This document shows positions 1-12,290 of a stretch of DNA of 64,000 nt, piece after piece; position 1 is the first letter of the stretch; each line of letters begins with the position of its first letter. Both the position numbers and the translations under genes were made by a program. This stretch comes from Coffea arabica. Taxonomy: Eukaryota; Streptophyta; Magnoliopsida; Gentianales; Rubiaceae. The stretch lies in contig NC_092322.1 of the NCBI RefSeq assembly GCF_036785885.1, forward strand, positions 38,213,994 through 38,277,993, given 5' to 3'. Under the pieces are notes generated by a model. It had not been told where the DNA came from. It made no database searches and saw only the letters and a list, made by a program, of their open reading frames with translations.

Positions 1-956
1 TTAAAATCTCTGCCAAAGCACTTGAAATACGCTTACTTGGGCAAGAAGGAAATGCTTCCATTGATTATCTCGACGCGACTGTTGGAAATCCAAGAAGAAA
101 AACTAATCCAAATTCTTAGAAATCACAAGCAAGCAATAGGACGGACTATCACCGACATTAAGGGCATCAGCCTCTCTGTATGTATGCACCGAATAAGGTT
201 CGAAGAAGATGCCAAATCTATACGGCAAGTTCAAAGGATGCTCAATCCCCTTATGATGGAAGTGATGAAGAACGAAATACTAAAGCTGCTGGATGTGGGG
301 ATCATATATGCAATATCAGACAGCCCATGGATGAGCTCGGTACAGGTAGTTTCAAAGAAAGCAGGAGTGATAGTGGAGGCCAACCAGAAGGGTGAACTCA
401 TGCCAATACACAAATCCACTGGATAGCAGCAGTGTATAGACTACCGGAAATTAAACGTTATCATGAAAAAAGACCATTTTTCACCTCCTTTTATTGACCA
501 AATGATTGAACGATTAGTTTGTTGAATTTACTATTGTTTTTTAAATGGATTTTTAGGGTATTTTCAAATTGCAATCGCACAGGAAGATCAAGAGAAAACC
601 ACCTTCACGTGCCCGTTTGAAACTTTCGTATACAGGCAAATGCCTTTCGGATTGTGCAATGTCCCTGCAACATTTCAGAGAAGTATGATGAGCATTTTTT
701 GAGAATATGTTAAGAAAATTATTGAGATTTTCATGAACAACTTTCGTATATATGGTGATAGTTTTGATAATTGTCTAGATAACCCGAAATTGATCTTCTT
801 GAGATGTATATAAACTAATCTCGTGTTTAATTGAAAAAAATGTCATTTTATAGTTGAGTATGGGATAGTTCAAGGTCACGTAGTGTCCTCTAAGGGTATT
901 GAAATTGATTAAGTTAAAATAGACATTATATCTGCCTTACCTTACCCCGCGAGTGT
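1..956 (+). pseudogene. Athila-like reverse transcriptase, decayed
   Basis: Three-frame reading gives a Ty3/gypsy reverse transcriptase: a segment containing LLDVGIIYAISDSPWMSSVQ, then a fragment like CIDYRKLN, then FQIAIAQEDQEKTTFTCPF and QMPFGLCNVPATFQRSM. The protein would copy element RNA into DNA in virus-like particles. The catalytic FxDD box is destroyed: this copy reads EIFMNNFRIYG where the sister at about 63045 keeps FIDDF, so both aspartates have become asparagine. A TAG at 424-426 replaces a tryptophan that is intact in the sister. Several further stops break the frame. Family assignment is firm; function is lost. Confidence 0.85.
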
Positions 957-1058
957 GCGGGAAGTGTATTTTTTTCTTGGACATGTAGGTTTCTACCAAA
1001 GGTTCATAAGGATTTCTCGAAGACTGGAGCTCCTCTGTTCAAAATCTTACAAAAAGAT

Positions 1059-1721
1059 ATGGCCTTTGAGTTCAATGTCGAGTGTAAGAGAGCATTCGAC
1101 AAGTTAAAGGAGTTGTTGACATCGTCACTGATCATCCAACCTCTTGACTGGAATCTCTTATTTGAGATCATGTATAATGCTAGTGATTATGCAGTGGGAG
1201 TAGTGTTAGGACAGAGAATAGGAAAAGCAACTCACGTCATCTACTACACGTCCGGAACCTTGAGTAGAGGTCAATTGAATTACTCCACTACTAAGAAGGA
1301 GGTTTTAACAGTTATTTTTGCTTTAGAAAAATTCAGGTCATATTTATTAGGTGGTAAAGTTATTGTATTTTCTGATCATACAGCATTGAGGTACCTAATA
1401 ACCAAGAAAGATGCAAAACCGAGGCTGATAAGGTGGATATTTCTCTTGCAAGAATTTGATATGGAGATGACGGATAAAAGTGGTTCGGAGAATTTGGTAG
1501 CTGACCATTTAAGTCGCATATCAGTTGGAGAAGAGAACGTGCCATTGAAAGATACATTACCTGATGAACAATTATTTTCTCTAAATTCTAAATTGCCTTG
1601 GTATGCTGATTTAGTTAATTACCTAATAACTGGCAAATTACATGCAGGTTGGCTCAAAGCAAAAAGGGACAAGTTAAAGAGCGACGCCAAATACTACATA
1701 TGGGACGACCCGTATCTATAG
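1059..1721 (+). pseudogene. Athila-like RNase H and connection domain
   Basis: An open stretch of 220 codons corresponds to the RNase H of a Ty3/gypsy polyprotein, which degrades RNA in RNA-DNA hybrids during reverse transcription. Visible motifs are [19 protein letters not shown], the [20 protein letters not shown] block, [10 protein letters not shown] and [10 protein letters not shown]. The first catalytic aspartate appears changed: the motif reads NASDYAVG, whereas the sister copy at about 63490 reads DTSDHVVG. The open frame ends in the connector that precedes integrase (YYIWDDPYL then stop). It is part of the decayed pol, not an independent gene. Confidence 0.85.
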
Positions 1722-1742
1722 AAGCATTGTGCTGATCAAGTA

Positions 1743-2895
1743 ATGCGAAGGTGCGTAAGTGAGAATGAATATCACTCAATCTTAACTTTTTTTCATTCTT
1801 TTGCCTATGGAGGTCACTTTGGACCTAAGAAGACAGCTCATAAGGTGTTAGAGAGCAGGTTCTACTGGCCTTCACTATTCAAAGATGCCTACATGCTCTG
1901 TAAGTCGTGTGAAAGATGTCAAAACATAGGTAATATTTTTCATAGAGATCTGACGTCTCAAATTTCAGTGTTCTTTGTTGAAATTTTTGACGTATGAGGG
2001 ATTGACTTTATGGGCCCTTTTCCCATGTCGTTTGGTTTCTTTATATCATCTTGGCACTTGATTATGTTTCCAAATAAGTGGAAGTTAAAGCCACCTGGAC
2101 TAATGATTTAAAAGTGGTTTCAGATTTTATTAAGTCCAATATTTTTGTTCGTTTTGGGATGCCAAGAACCATTGTTAGTGACAGGGGGATGCATTTCTAC
2201 AATAATACCATAGCTACGCTATTTCGAAGGTATGGTGTGCTCCACAAGGTCTCAACATCATACCACCTTCAAACCAATGGCCAAACCGAAGTATCGAATC
2301 GAGAAATCAAGTCTATCTTGGAAAAAATGGTGTGACCCGATAGGAAGGATTGGAGTCAATAGTTGAAAGATGCACTTTAGACCTATTGGACGGCGTATAA
2401 GACTCCTATAGGGATATCACCCTATAGATTAATATTCGGGAAGCCATGTCACCTCCCAATGGAATTTGAACACAAGGCCTTTTGGACGATAAAGCAGTGT
2501 AATATGAATTTAGAGGAGGCTGGTGCTCATCGAAAGTTGGACTTGCAAGAATTGGAGGAGATCCAGAGCAAAACATATAAGAATGCATTAATTTACAAGG
2601 AGAGGAGTAAGGCGTTTCATAACCAACAAATCTCTAGGAAGACCTTTGAAATTGGTCAAAAGGTTCTCCTATACCAATCCAAGTTTAAGCTGTTTCCAGG
2701 TAAACTGCGTTCCAGAGGGATTGACCTTTCATTGTTACTCATGTCTTTCACTATAGTGCAGTAGAAATCCATAGCACTAAGATGGCCAAAAAGTTTGTGA
2801 TGAATGGACACCGTCTCAAACACTATTACGAGAGCTTTCCAAGTGAAGTGAACGTGATACATTTGGACACACCAAATTGCTCCAATTGCTAACAT
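1743..2895 (+). pseudogene. Athila-like integrase, decayed
   Basis: Two open fragments (1743-1997 and 2078-2335) plus broken frames to 2895 form a retroviral-type integrase, which inserts element cDNA. The N-terminal zinc-binding HHCC module is recognisable around FAYGGHFGPKKTAHKV and CKSCERCQ. The catalytic core shows GIDFMGPFP just after an internal TGA, then IVSDRGMHFYN, then NGQTEVSNREIKSILE, which supply the D, D and E positions. The C-terminal part at 2780-2890 reads VMNGHRLKHYYESF and HLDTPNC, matching the minus-strand copy at 17940-18085. Stops and frameshifts make it non-functional. Confidence 0.85.
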
Positions 2896-2910
2896 CTAGC
2901 CATGTCTAAC

Positions 2911-2952
2911 TAAAGACGTTAAAAAAAGGCACTTTTTGGGAGGCAGCCCAAT
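2911..2952 (+). other. Conserved post-integrase box (GGGAGGCAGCCC)
   Basis: Just after the integrase frame comes a purine-rich run followed by TTTTGGGAGGCAGCCCA (2934-2950). The same box is found just after integrase in the minus-strand Athila fragment at 17887-17903. Athila-type elements are known to carry a second purine-rich stretch between pol and the downstream ORF; I infer this is that site. Confidence 0.7.
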
Positions 2953-3065
2953 TTCTTTTAGTTGTTGTTCAACTTTAGTTGATAACTTCGATATGTTTTC
3001 TTAAAGTTTTTCCAAATTTTTGATTTCATTTTTTGTTTCTGATGATTAGTAGGTGTTCCCCTAAC

Positions 3066-3445
3066 ATAACGCACCAGCGTCAACAGAGCGCGTGGTAATG
3101 TGCAACTCCCAGGTGCTTCATCAGAAAGGTTTCAACCCTCATAACGTGCCTGCGTCAAGTCACCTAAAGAGCTCTTCCTTTGATCTTGGAGCGGATTGAC
3201 CGACCTGACGCGTCAATGTCAACAAGGCACGAGGTAACTTTCAATTCAATGACTCTTTATTAGAAGGGTTCTTGCCTTCATGATGTGCCCGCGTCACCTG
3301 GGCGCGTGGCAATGTGCAATCCTCAAAGTTTTCATCAGAAAGGTTTCCACCCTTATGACGCGTCGGTGTCAACCGAGTATGTGGTAACTTTGAACTTAAC
3401 AGACATTTATTAGAAGGATTCTTGCCTTTTTGACGTGCCATATCA
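3066..3445 (+). repeat. Imperfect ~75-bp tandem repeat, 5 units
   Basis: Units beginning near 3066, 3141, 3206, 3282 and 3356 (with a partial one at 3431) share a core like GACGCGCCxGCGTCAAC..GCGCGTGGTAA followed by TTxATxAGAAxGGTTCTTxCC. Unit lengths run from about 65 to 76 bp. They sit between the integrase and the downstream ORF of element A. The minus-strand relative carries a different three-unit repeat at the same place. Confidence 0.75.
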
Positions 3446-3555
3446 TGTTCGAGGGAAAGGCATGTATAAAAAATAAATAAATAAAATAAAATAAATTTCA
3501 TTTAAATTCAAATTTTTAATTTTTAAATCTTTAGATTCATCTCTATATAAAAAAA

Positions 3556-4305
3556 ATTGCAACCTATTTTGGTTCTCTTTCTTCTTTCTTTCTTTTTCCT
3601 TTCTTTCTCTTTTCTTTCTTTCTTCCTCCCCTGTCTTTCCTTTTTCCTTTTCACCCGAAACCGACAACTGCCGCCACCACTGTCTTTATTGCCTTGACAT
3701 CCGTCGCCGTCTTCCTTGTCGCAACTACTGCCATTGCTGTTCTCCATTGCCTTGCCCACCATAGCATGGACAACTACCGCAACAACTGCCGCGCTGTCCA
3801 CCGCTCCCCTCGTGTACCTTTCTCGTCGCGCCGTTACTGTTGCGCCGCCACGTCTCTCTCTCTCTCTCTTGCGGCATCCGATGCACGCCACCACAGCTTC
3901 GACACACATCGCGCCCGACCCATGGCCGTCTGCCGCCTAGCTCCGTCGCACGCTGCTGCACGCCGCTGCCTCAACCACCAACGTGCGCCACCGCCAATCC
4001 CTCAACCGCCACACTTCATTATCTTAGAGGTAGAGGTAATCCACTTCTTTCCCTCCTCATCTAACTCTCTGGAGTATCAAATTTTGAAGTATTATTTCTG
4101 GAAGTAATTATTTGACTCAATTGGGAAATGCTCTGTTGAATTATACCGAATCTGGGAGTCATTTGATTCTTCATTTAAACTGCTGCGTTGTTCGGGAATT
4201 TTCTGATATTGTGGTTCGATAAATTCTGCATTTGACTATTGAATTGGGAGACACCGGTGGCCCTTGATTTGGTTGTTGAAACCGGTTGAATTGAATTGCA
4301 TTGTT
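3556..4305 (+). other. Pyrimidine tract and GC-rich untranslated DNA
   Basis: A CT-rich run (3570-3660) is followed by C-rich codon-like sequence with short overlapping open frames in several phases, none showing a domain. The position, between pol and the ORF at 21594, matches 16780-17540 of the minus-strand element. I read it as element leader or intergenic DNA and not as a gene. Confidence 0.6.
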
Positions 4306-4310
4306 GGGAG
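4306..4310. repeat. Target-site duplication GGGAG (left)
   Basis: GGGAG directly precedes TGTCGCACCC. The same five bases follow TGTCTACA at 21439-21443. The pair marks a 17,128-bp insertion into element A. Confidence 0.85.
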
Positions 4311-6611
4311 TGTCGCACCCTATTTTTTGGGAAAAAAATGAAATTACGATTACGGGTTTATAAAAATGAATTTTTTGATTGAAAACAAGTTTTTGATTTT
4401 TAGAAAATAAATAAAGAAAATGGGCCTAAATGGGACTAAAAGTGCGACGATTTTGACCCAAAAATAATAGTTTAAAAAGGTTTTTAATAAAATATAGGAG
4501 CCGCCAGTTGGTATTGAGTTAAGGTGTACCAAGTCACCTAAAATAAATTTTCAAAGAAAAAGCAGAGAAAACCCTTTTTAAACGACTTCAAGTCTGCAAA
4601 AATCAAGAGAAAAGGGGTAGGGATTCACATTTGAAAAAAAGGAAGGCAATGATAAAATCCAAGGCACCCTTTCAACCTAACCAAAGCCAGTTGCGTGATT
4701 TAATCAAAAACTTTTCTTATTTTAATCTAAGAATTTATCACATTTAGATATCACTATATGGATGCAAAATCTAAATCTAGGAGGATATCGGGGGGTCGGA
4801 ATATCTCTTCAAAACTTGATTGGTGCAAATCACATTAATTGTAATGCCCAAGAGTGACTCTTCGAAGAGGTCACGAACATGCAAAATATGAGACTCGAAA
4901 GAAAGAAAAGAAAAGAAAATAATAATATACATGACCTAAAGGAATGCATCATAACGGGTGTGGGGGCTAAAATTCGTGACTCAATTTTTCCTTTTATAGA
5001 GGGAATACGAGCGTGCTAAAGGTAGAAAAGTCACACTCGTCCATATCCCATATTCGAGGGATATTTCCTATCTAATCAAGCAAAAATGTACTAACCTAAT
5101 TCTAATTCTTAAATGGAATGCAAGTCCTAAAATGCCGTGTTCCACATATAGAGGTAAGGAATATACATATAGGGAAGATATGGATAAGGGATGTACATAA
5201 GGGGAAAATATCATGCAAAAATGGTAAGGACCCTAAAAGATAGAAAATATGTATGCAAATGTAATGATTATCATACAAACATGATTTAGCACGTGAATGG
5301 TCCCTAAGGGTCTAGTATTGGACTACCCCATATCTATAAGTTCTCACTAGCGTTGGACTAGTGAGAAATTAGAAAGGAGGGCTACAACTAGTATTGGACT
5401 AGTGTGGAATCGGGAAAAGGGGCCACAACTAGCGTTGGACTAGTGTGGTGGTGTCATGCATTTATTACAATCAAATAAATCATGTAAAACATAATAAAGC
5501 AAATAAACATATAAATTACATATAGCACATAGCACATAAGTATGATATCTAGATGCAAGACCCAAAGAAAGCGAGTAACACATAAACACACAAGTATGTA
5601 AAGCACACAAAGTAAATAAAGCAAATAAAGATCTAACTATTATATTCGAAGGGCCCTAACTACAATCTAAAAAGGGATAGAATTAAATAAAATGAAATAA
5701 TAACCTAACTATTAGAATTTTGGCGTTTAATGCCTCTTAAATAACCAAAATTAAAAAATGAATATACAAGATTAAAACCAATAAAGTGAATAAATAAATA
5801 AAATAAAATAAAGAAACACATTCAAAAGTATGCAATTACACACATAAAATCACATAGGAACACATTGGGTCAAATAAACTCAAAATAAAGAAGTAGAGCG
5901 TACCTCCTTTGAATTGGTTGTCTAATGAAATGTAATTTTCTTATTTAACCTCCAAAACAATAAAATGATCAAGGTGTCACTTTAATTAACAAATAATCAC
6001 AAGAAGTGGAAATAAATACGAAATTGAATTAATCAAATCATTTAAATAAAAATAAACAACCCGTATTCAATAAATTAAAACAAATAAGGACCCAATTGAA
6101 ATAATTAAAGAAGTTTGAGGGGTCAAATTATTATTATTACAAATATTAGGGGTCTAAATGAAAATAATAGAATTAAGGTTTAAGATAAAGTCTATCAAAA
6201 CTAAATGCGAAAATCTATAAAAATGAATGAAAACCCATTTGCTATAGTTAAACAATAAAATTACCCCAAAATTCTACTAAAATTCAAATCAAGATTATAA
6301 ATCTATCAAAAAAATTGTTAAGCCTTCAAATTCATCCTAAAATTCACTAAAAATCTATTCAAAAACCCATTAAGTCATATCAAAGAAAAATAACATTTAA
6401 AAAGGACCAGATTGGTTGAATTTTTCAATTTTATGGGCCATAGTAGAATAAGGAGAAAGTTGAGGGGTCGGACTGCAATTTTGGAAAGCTTTTCATGCAT
6501 GCTTCGCAGAAGCTATTCTTCTTCTTCGCTGTTTCGGGAGAATTCTTAGTTTATGATGAAAAAAAAAGGCATTCTGCAACTGGGGCGGTTTTTCGAGATT
6601 GTTCTTGAAAT
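4311..6611. mobile_element. LTR of nested gypsy element X, 5' part
   Basis: The sequence begins TGTCGCACCC and soon shows GGAGCCGCCAGTTGG and GGTGTACCAAGTCACCT, phrases I associate with LTR starts of Tat-like gypsy elements. The far end of the insertion, at 21438, ends TGTCTACA. Only one such start and one such end are visible, so X is most simply a solo LTR cut open by later insertions. A full element with a lost internal region is possible. AT-rich, no coding potential. The exact point where X is interrupted (near 6540-6612) is not resolved. Confidence 0.7.
5321..5446. repeat. Four hairpin-like CTAG units
   Basis: The motif ACTAG-CGTTGGA-CTAGT recurs at about 5321, 5346, 5387 and 5429. The 5342-5366 copy has perfect 9-bp arms (TCTCACTAG and CTAGTGAGA) around CGTTGGA; the others have shorter arms. 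Lies inside LTR X. Confidence 0.7.
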
Positions 6612-6672
6612 GGGGTCTTCGCATTCGTGGAATGCGAGCTCGGTGAGCTCGTATTCCGCCAATGCGAGGTCT
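6612..6672. repeat. Palindromic GAGCTCGCATTC cluster (left)
   Basis: Bases 6612-6641 are the reverse complement of 19322-19351 with one mismatch in 30. A second degraded palindrome follows at 6645-6667. The two clusters face each other like terminal inverted repeats, but I see no target duplication outside them. Confidence 0.65.
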
Positions 6673-8670
6673 GTAAAAAAAAAAAAGGACCAGAAAAGTG
6701 AGTCAAAGAAGCAGAACGCAATATCGAAACAGAGCTGTCGAACAGCACAACAAAGAAAACAGAGCTGGGTTCTGCACATCGAAGCATCCAAAGACCGGAG
6801 CTGGCCACCATTTGTCCTATTTTGTGCTGCCCAAACGCCGGACGGTAGAAATAGGAGGAGCGGCGCCACACGGCTGAGCGGCGCCACCATCTCTGTTGTT
6901 CTGCTCCGCCGGAAGCCACGCCTCATTCTCTTTCTGCCTCGCTGAAGCAAGCCCTCCAGATTGCAGCCGGTTTTCAGAGCTTCTTCAACCACCAGATTAC
7001 CGACCCATTTGCCCCTTTGCCCACCCACCGCTGCCCCATTGCCGACCCAACATTTGCCAGCATTGTCGTCCCATTGCGATTGCCAAACAGCATAAAGGTG
7101 AGGCTTTTCCATTTGCAATGCCTCACTTATAGCATTTTAAGTTTAATTAATACTTGAATCCAACGGCAAGTTCAGATTTGTTGTGAAATTTCGGTTTAAA
7201 TTTGATGTGGGTTGTGCTTATTTTTGCAATTTTTGTGGTGGATTTGAGGATATACGTTACATTTTTCGAATTCTTGCAATTTTTCTGTTTCCAATTTGTT
7301 GTAGTTGCGCTAATTGTGTCCGTGTGGACAGTGGAGCTGGAAAAAGAAGGAAGTAGTTTTTTGACAAATATTGCAAAATAGTTTAAAGCTAAAACCCCTT
7401 TAAGGAAAAAGTCCATTTAATTGTTTCAACTTTTTTTTAAATTTTTTTTAAAATTAGAATGAAATTTAGGTTAAACTTATTTTCTGTACATCTAACTCTA
7501 AAAAGAAAAGTGGTGCTAGTCTCATTTTATTGTCTACGGCGGATAGAGAGCTAGTGGTACTACGAACGGATTGGTGTTCATGATTTTTTCGATAAGGCAT
7601 AGGGAATGACTAAATGTTTAAATAACGTTTTAAAAAAAAGTCTATTTTTTTGTGTTGAAGAAGATAAAACAAAAAAAAAAAGAAAAAAGGGGCAAGTTCC
7701 ATTTAGAATAGAAAATGGGTTCTAATTAAGAGAATTAAACATGAGATGCAAATGGGAAACGAATTTCTCTAGGGCGGCTATGGGTAAATCGTACATTAGA
7801 GTTGTGTTCCTAGAGAAGATTTTAGAAAAATAAGGGCCTTGAACTAAAATGGAAAAATAAATTTTGCTAAAATTACAACATATATGTTAGCGTGACCCAA
7901 AATTTGATGCCGAGCATTGAAGTTGTCTTGGATGCATTTCCGTTGCTTTAACAGTCTTAGCATGCCATTTAATTATTTTTTATATACATTTAGACACTAT
8001 TGTCGTACTTTAACAAGTGTATATAAATATATTTGACAAATACTTATTTTTCACTAATGTAGTTATCAAAGCCATTTACAATAATTAGTACTTTAATACG
8101 CCCTGTATAATTTGAAATGATAATAATTACAATAATTAGTACTTTAATATGTCTTGTGTAATTTAAAATGATAATAATTAATCATCTCTGACTATTTTAA
8201 TGTACAAAATAATTCTCTAAAATGCTAAGCACATAGTAGACAAAGTCTCTAATACTCAATGTGGGGGCAAGGGTTATGTGCCAAATTTGGGTGGCAAGTG
8301 CCCACTTTTCAGTTTTTGTTTTTAAAATCTATTTCACAGCTGTTATTTTTGGTCGAAACACTATCTACATTGGACATTGTATGTTTTGCAATTGGAGTTT
8401 AGAAATTTTATTGACATTATGTAGTTTATAGATTGGAGCTTTTGAATTTCATGGATATTTGGATTGTTTGACAGGGAGTTTTAGCCCATTTAGAGGGAAG
8501 ACTTTGTCGAATTTTTTGTAGAGTTTTCTTTGTGAGGGCAACTGACTATTACAAATACATGTCGCAACTTCTGTTTTTTTAAATGGTTTTTTGTTGTAAA
8601 TTATTTCTTCATATAGGTACATACAAGGTTGGTGACACAAGCTTGGGAGGTTTAGAGGCTGGGGTTGGTA
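6673..8670. other. Unassigned DNA, probably transposon-derived
   Basis: A GC-richer stretch (6720-7130) contains overlapping short frames on both strands without domains, and ends in a splice-donor-like AAAGGTGAGG at about 7095. It is followed by AT-rich DNA. Nothing here resembles a known protein. It could be a leader or intron of a lost element. Confidence 0.4.
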
Positions 8671-9460
8671 CCTCTTGTGACGACCCCACTTCCCCCTAAG
8701 GCGAACCAAAGGGTTGGCGGGCCGTCTGCCCAACTCTCGCCAGGACTCACGCAAGCATTCTAATCCAAATCCTTCCGAAGAATAACCTAATCTATTACAA
8801 AACAGTTTTCCCCGAATAGGATCATCCTTAAATCTACATTAACTTCAGAGATAGCAGTGATAAAAATAACAAATCGAGGCTCTTAAACGTCCCACGTGCT
8901 ACGTACCAAACCGGATAGATAAATACATAAATCCCTATTATAAACTTACAAGCCAAGCAATCGAATTAGGGTTTACACATTTTCCAGCTTCAAGTGGCAA
9001 TCCAAAAAAAATGAAAGTACATTATCCCAGATAACATATTACAGCCCACAAAATAAGTCATAGTATTCAAATACATTCCAAAAGAGAAAACATAAGTAAG
9101 CATCCAAGCTTTCAGTTTCCAGAACCTGTTAAGGAAAACAATAAACGTGGGGTGAGCCAAAACTCAGTGGTGCCCCAAAACATGCAATCACATAATATCA
9201 AACAGCGATTAATAACTTGGCAAATTTAAACAGTTAGGAAAGCGTATAACAGCACAAGGTAGGATACATGGGCTCTCAGGAGCCATTTCCCTTGCTTGAT
9301 CACCATTTATCGTAGTTGACCCTCCGTCAACTCTCACTACTTATAATCCATGTAGAGCGTCTTATTTTGATACCTAACCCGTCACCATTCATACCTCTGT
9401 CCCGGGCCCGCTCACCGACTAAGGACGCAGTATACTCGAGATATACCCGTAGATGATTGG

Positions 9461-9590
9461 TCGAGGGATTCACCCAACGACGTTATTGTAGTTAGATTCA
9501 TGCGTCGAGGGATTCACCCAACGACGTAACTACATTTAGATTCATGGTAGTTGGGTTCAGAAGTCGAGGGATTCACCCAACGACGCAACT
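9461..9590. repeat. TCGAGGGATTCACCCAACGACG repeats, 3 units
   Basis: The core TCGAGGGATTCACCCAACGA starts at 9461, 9505 and 9564, each followed by a variable TAGATTCA-containing spacer (periods 44 and 59). Within solo LTR Y. Confidence 0.8.
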
Positions 9591-11519
9591 ACATTTAGAT
9601 TCAAGGATTCAGGAGAAAAATGTTTTTGCACAAGTCACCACTCGACCGGCTAGTGCGATAAAGTACACACAGCTCACTTCGATGGATCAAAACCATTTTT
9701 GCAACTTATCACATATCGAGTCAAGAAAGTACTTTAACCAGGTAAGCATAGAACAGGCAGGGACACTCACCAAGAGTGGAGTTCAGATATCAAGTTGGGA
9801 ATCGAATTCCGCGTCCTCGCAATATCCTAAAAACCAAATTTTGAAACTATAAGTTTCTATTCAGTTTTTAAGCTTATACACATCGAGATATACCTAATAT
9901 ACCACTAGATTACTTCCCTTAGAAAAATTAAGAATCCACTTAGGTTGAAACTTGACAAAAGTAGAAGAAATGTTTATTATAGTTTTCCTTGAGATACTTT
10001 TCCTTATAAAAGGGTATCCAATATTATTTTCTTGAAATAAGTCGACAAACCTCTTAAAATCCACGTTAGGAAGTTACTTTGAACATTTCTTTAAAGCTAC
10101 GGCTCTTGCAAAAATTATCACTAAAACTATTTTTCCTAAAATAAGGTTTCTTGCCGAGCAAGTTTCTATGCTTTTAACGAAAATTATTAAAATTCTTATT
10201 TCGGAACTTTTCCTACCGACAACTATCCAAGGCAAAACTTAAAGAAAGAAAAAGGAATTAAAATAAGACTTAGAGTTTTCAAAAGCTAGAGAATTTATTT
10301 TCTATAACTAGCAAGGCTAGTTTGAGCTAAAGGAAAAATTGTCGGGTTGGAAAATTTAGGCAAAACACTAGATACTGAGTTTTATAAACTAATACTAGCT
10401 GAAAAATATTTTTGAGTAGTTTGATCACAGTTACTCGAGTTCACAAGGTTGAAACGACTTCCACAGCTTCGATTCCGTTTCGAAATCATATTATGGCTCA
10501 AATTTGGCGACATGGCAAAAATCACATAGCAAATCACTAGGGCTTCTTCAATCATTAGCCCTAAATTTCAACAGATGCATTTCTGATAAAAATAAAATGA
10601 ATGACCAAGGCTTTGTCAATCATTAGCACTTGGTTTTAGCAAGCTCATCTTAAACAAATAAAAATAAAGGTAAGGCCTCCAAGAAATTCCAGCAATTAAA
10701 TTTCATAACCCAGTAATACTTATAAAATCATTCAAATGGCCAAGGCTTCATCAATCATTATCCCTTGACAACATCAATCACTTCCAACCACAATTCAATC
10801 AAGAATTCAAACCACAAGTAAGCTAAATGTTCGATCCAAATCTAAATTCAATTTCACGAAGAAACAGGACATTCATACAAAACAGTCTACTTTGAGGATT
10901 CACAGACAGCAGTACACATGGAGGAAAAATATGAAATTTCTACAGAACAAAGGCCTATGGTTCTAGTTTCAAATGCCACTGACGGCACTTTAAACGGATT
11001 TTCCTACACCAAGATACATGCATTTCACTGAGACTGGTCAGGGATATCCGAAAATCTGAAATTTCATTTTTCATTTGTGAAAAGCTCCTTTTTCACTTTT
11101 AACGCCTTAATGTTTTTATTCAAACCATCCATACATTTCTTATAAAACTCCAAAACAACACATTCCAGGCATTTCCATCCATCATGTCTCAAGGAAAAAA
11201 AATTTAAAAACCATGCTAAGATTCCAACTCACCCTTCGGCTACCACAAAAGAAATTCCAGCATGTATATACCAACATTTCTGGTTCCATCTTCCGATTTA
11301 TCAAATATTTCATTGCTAAACAACTTACACAACTTAAAACTTACAACTCTTATGTATTTCTAAACCATTATATTCCAAGGAAAAAATAAAATAAAATAAA
11401 ATAAATTTCCAGAAACCAATAAAACTTTCAAAAGACAAACTGAAATTTCTGGCTCAAACTTGCGGCTTCCAAAATTTTTCCAGCAACGAATATACTTTAG
11501 ATCAAATTTTCCTTTGGTT

Positions 11520-12290
11520 TAAACATGGTGTTAGGTACTCAAATCCAGCATGTAAACACTTAGCTAGCTATTAAAAATTTCCACTTCAAAACCAGATTCA
11601 TACAACAACTAAAATCATCCAGAAAAATCCAGAAATCTGTCTATCAGCCACGGATGAACATGCATGAAGAGACGTTCTGTTTTCATTTTATTTTTCTGGG
11701 TTTAAAACATGCTTTTAAACTCTCAACTCCCTCATGCAATTACTTAGCTAGAAAGTAAACATTTCCAGTTCAGAAATCGAGTTCAATTAACAGCCATTAA
11801 CATCAAAATTTTCTAAAAATTTTCCTGCTTGGCTCGGATGAACATGCATAGGCAGATTGCATTTTTAGTTTATTTTTCTGGTTTAAACTAACTAATTAAC
11901 TACATGCAGAGCCTAATTAACTTGTTATTAACTATCTAATTATGGTTATAAGCTCAAACAACAAAATTAAACCAACACAGGCTGCAAAAAATCAAGCTAA
12001 GCTCTCGGCAAAATCAGAAACTCTTCCAGCATTTGCTTAGTCACAATCCAATTTTTTTTTTTCGGCTAAACCTTGTATTTTGCACTTAAATTCACACGCA
12101 CAACTGCTGAATTAATTAGCTATCATTTCCAGACCAGAAATCAGTTCGGCAACACAATATTCATCCATAACTCCAGAATTTTGTGCAACTACTCTCGGAT
12201 GAGCTTGCATGTAGCAGATTCTGTTTCATTTTTATTTTCTAGCGTAATCCAGGCTAGTTAACTTCATGCATGACTTTATCATCTTGTTTT
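11520..12290. repeat. ~185-bp degenerate repeats inside LTR Y
   Basis: The phrase CGGATGAACATGCAT with nearby TTTATTTTTCTGG and CATGCA..TTAGCTAG recurs near 11648, 11833 and 12194, a spacing of about 185 and two times 180. The intervening unit is more degraded. This internal amplification explains part of the unusual LTR length. Confidence 0.6.

Larger units (their letters stand above)
1..4310 (+). mobile_element. Athila-like Ty3/gypsy element A, left half
   Basis: This stretch reads in order reverse transcriptase, RNase H, integrase, a GGGAGGCAGCCC box, GC-rich tandem repeats and a pyrimidine-rich tract. That is the 3' two thirds of an Athila-lineage retrotransposon. The 5' LTR, gag and protease must lie upstream of the window. 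The sequence stops at 4310, where a nested element with a GGGAG target duplication begins, and resumes at 21444. Bases 1-1685 align to 62316-64000 without net indel (constant offset 62315), so both window edges carry members of one family in the same orientation. Many stop codons show this copy is long dead. Confidence 0.88.

Noticed and set aside
3694-4107. Cys/Ala/Arg-rich open frame
   Set aside because: Several frames on both strands are open at once in C-rich DNA, no domain; it lies in an element spacer.
6546-7118. 190-codon minus frame and overlapping plus frames
   Set aside because: Overlapping frames, no domain, includes the palindromic cluster; composition-driven.
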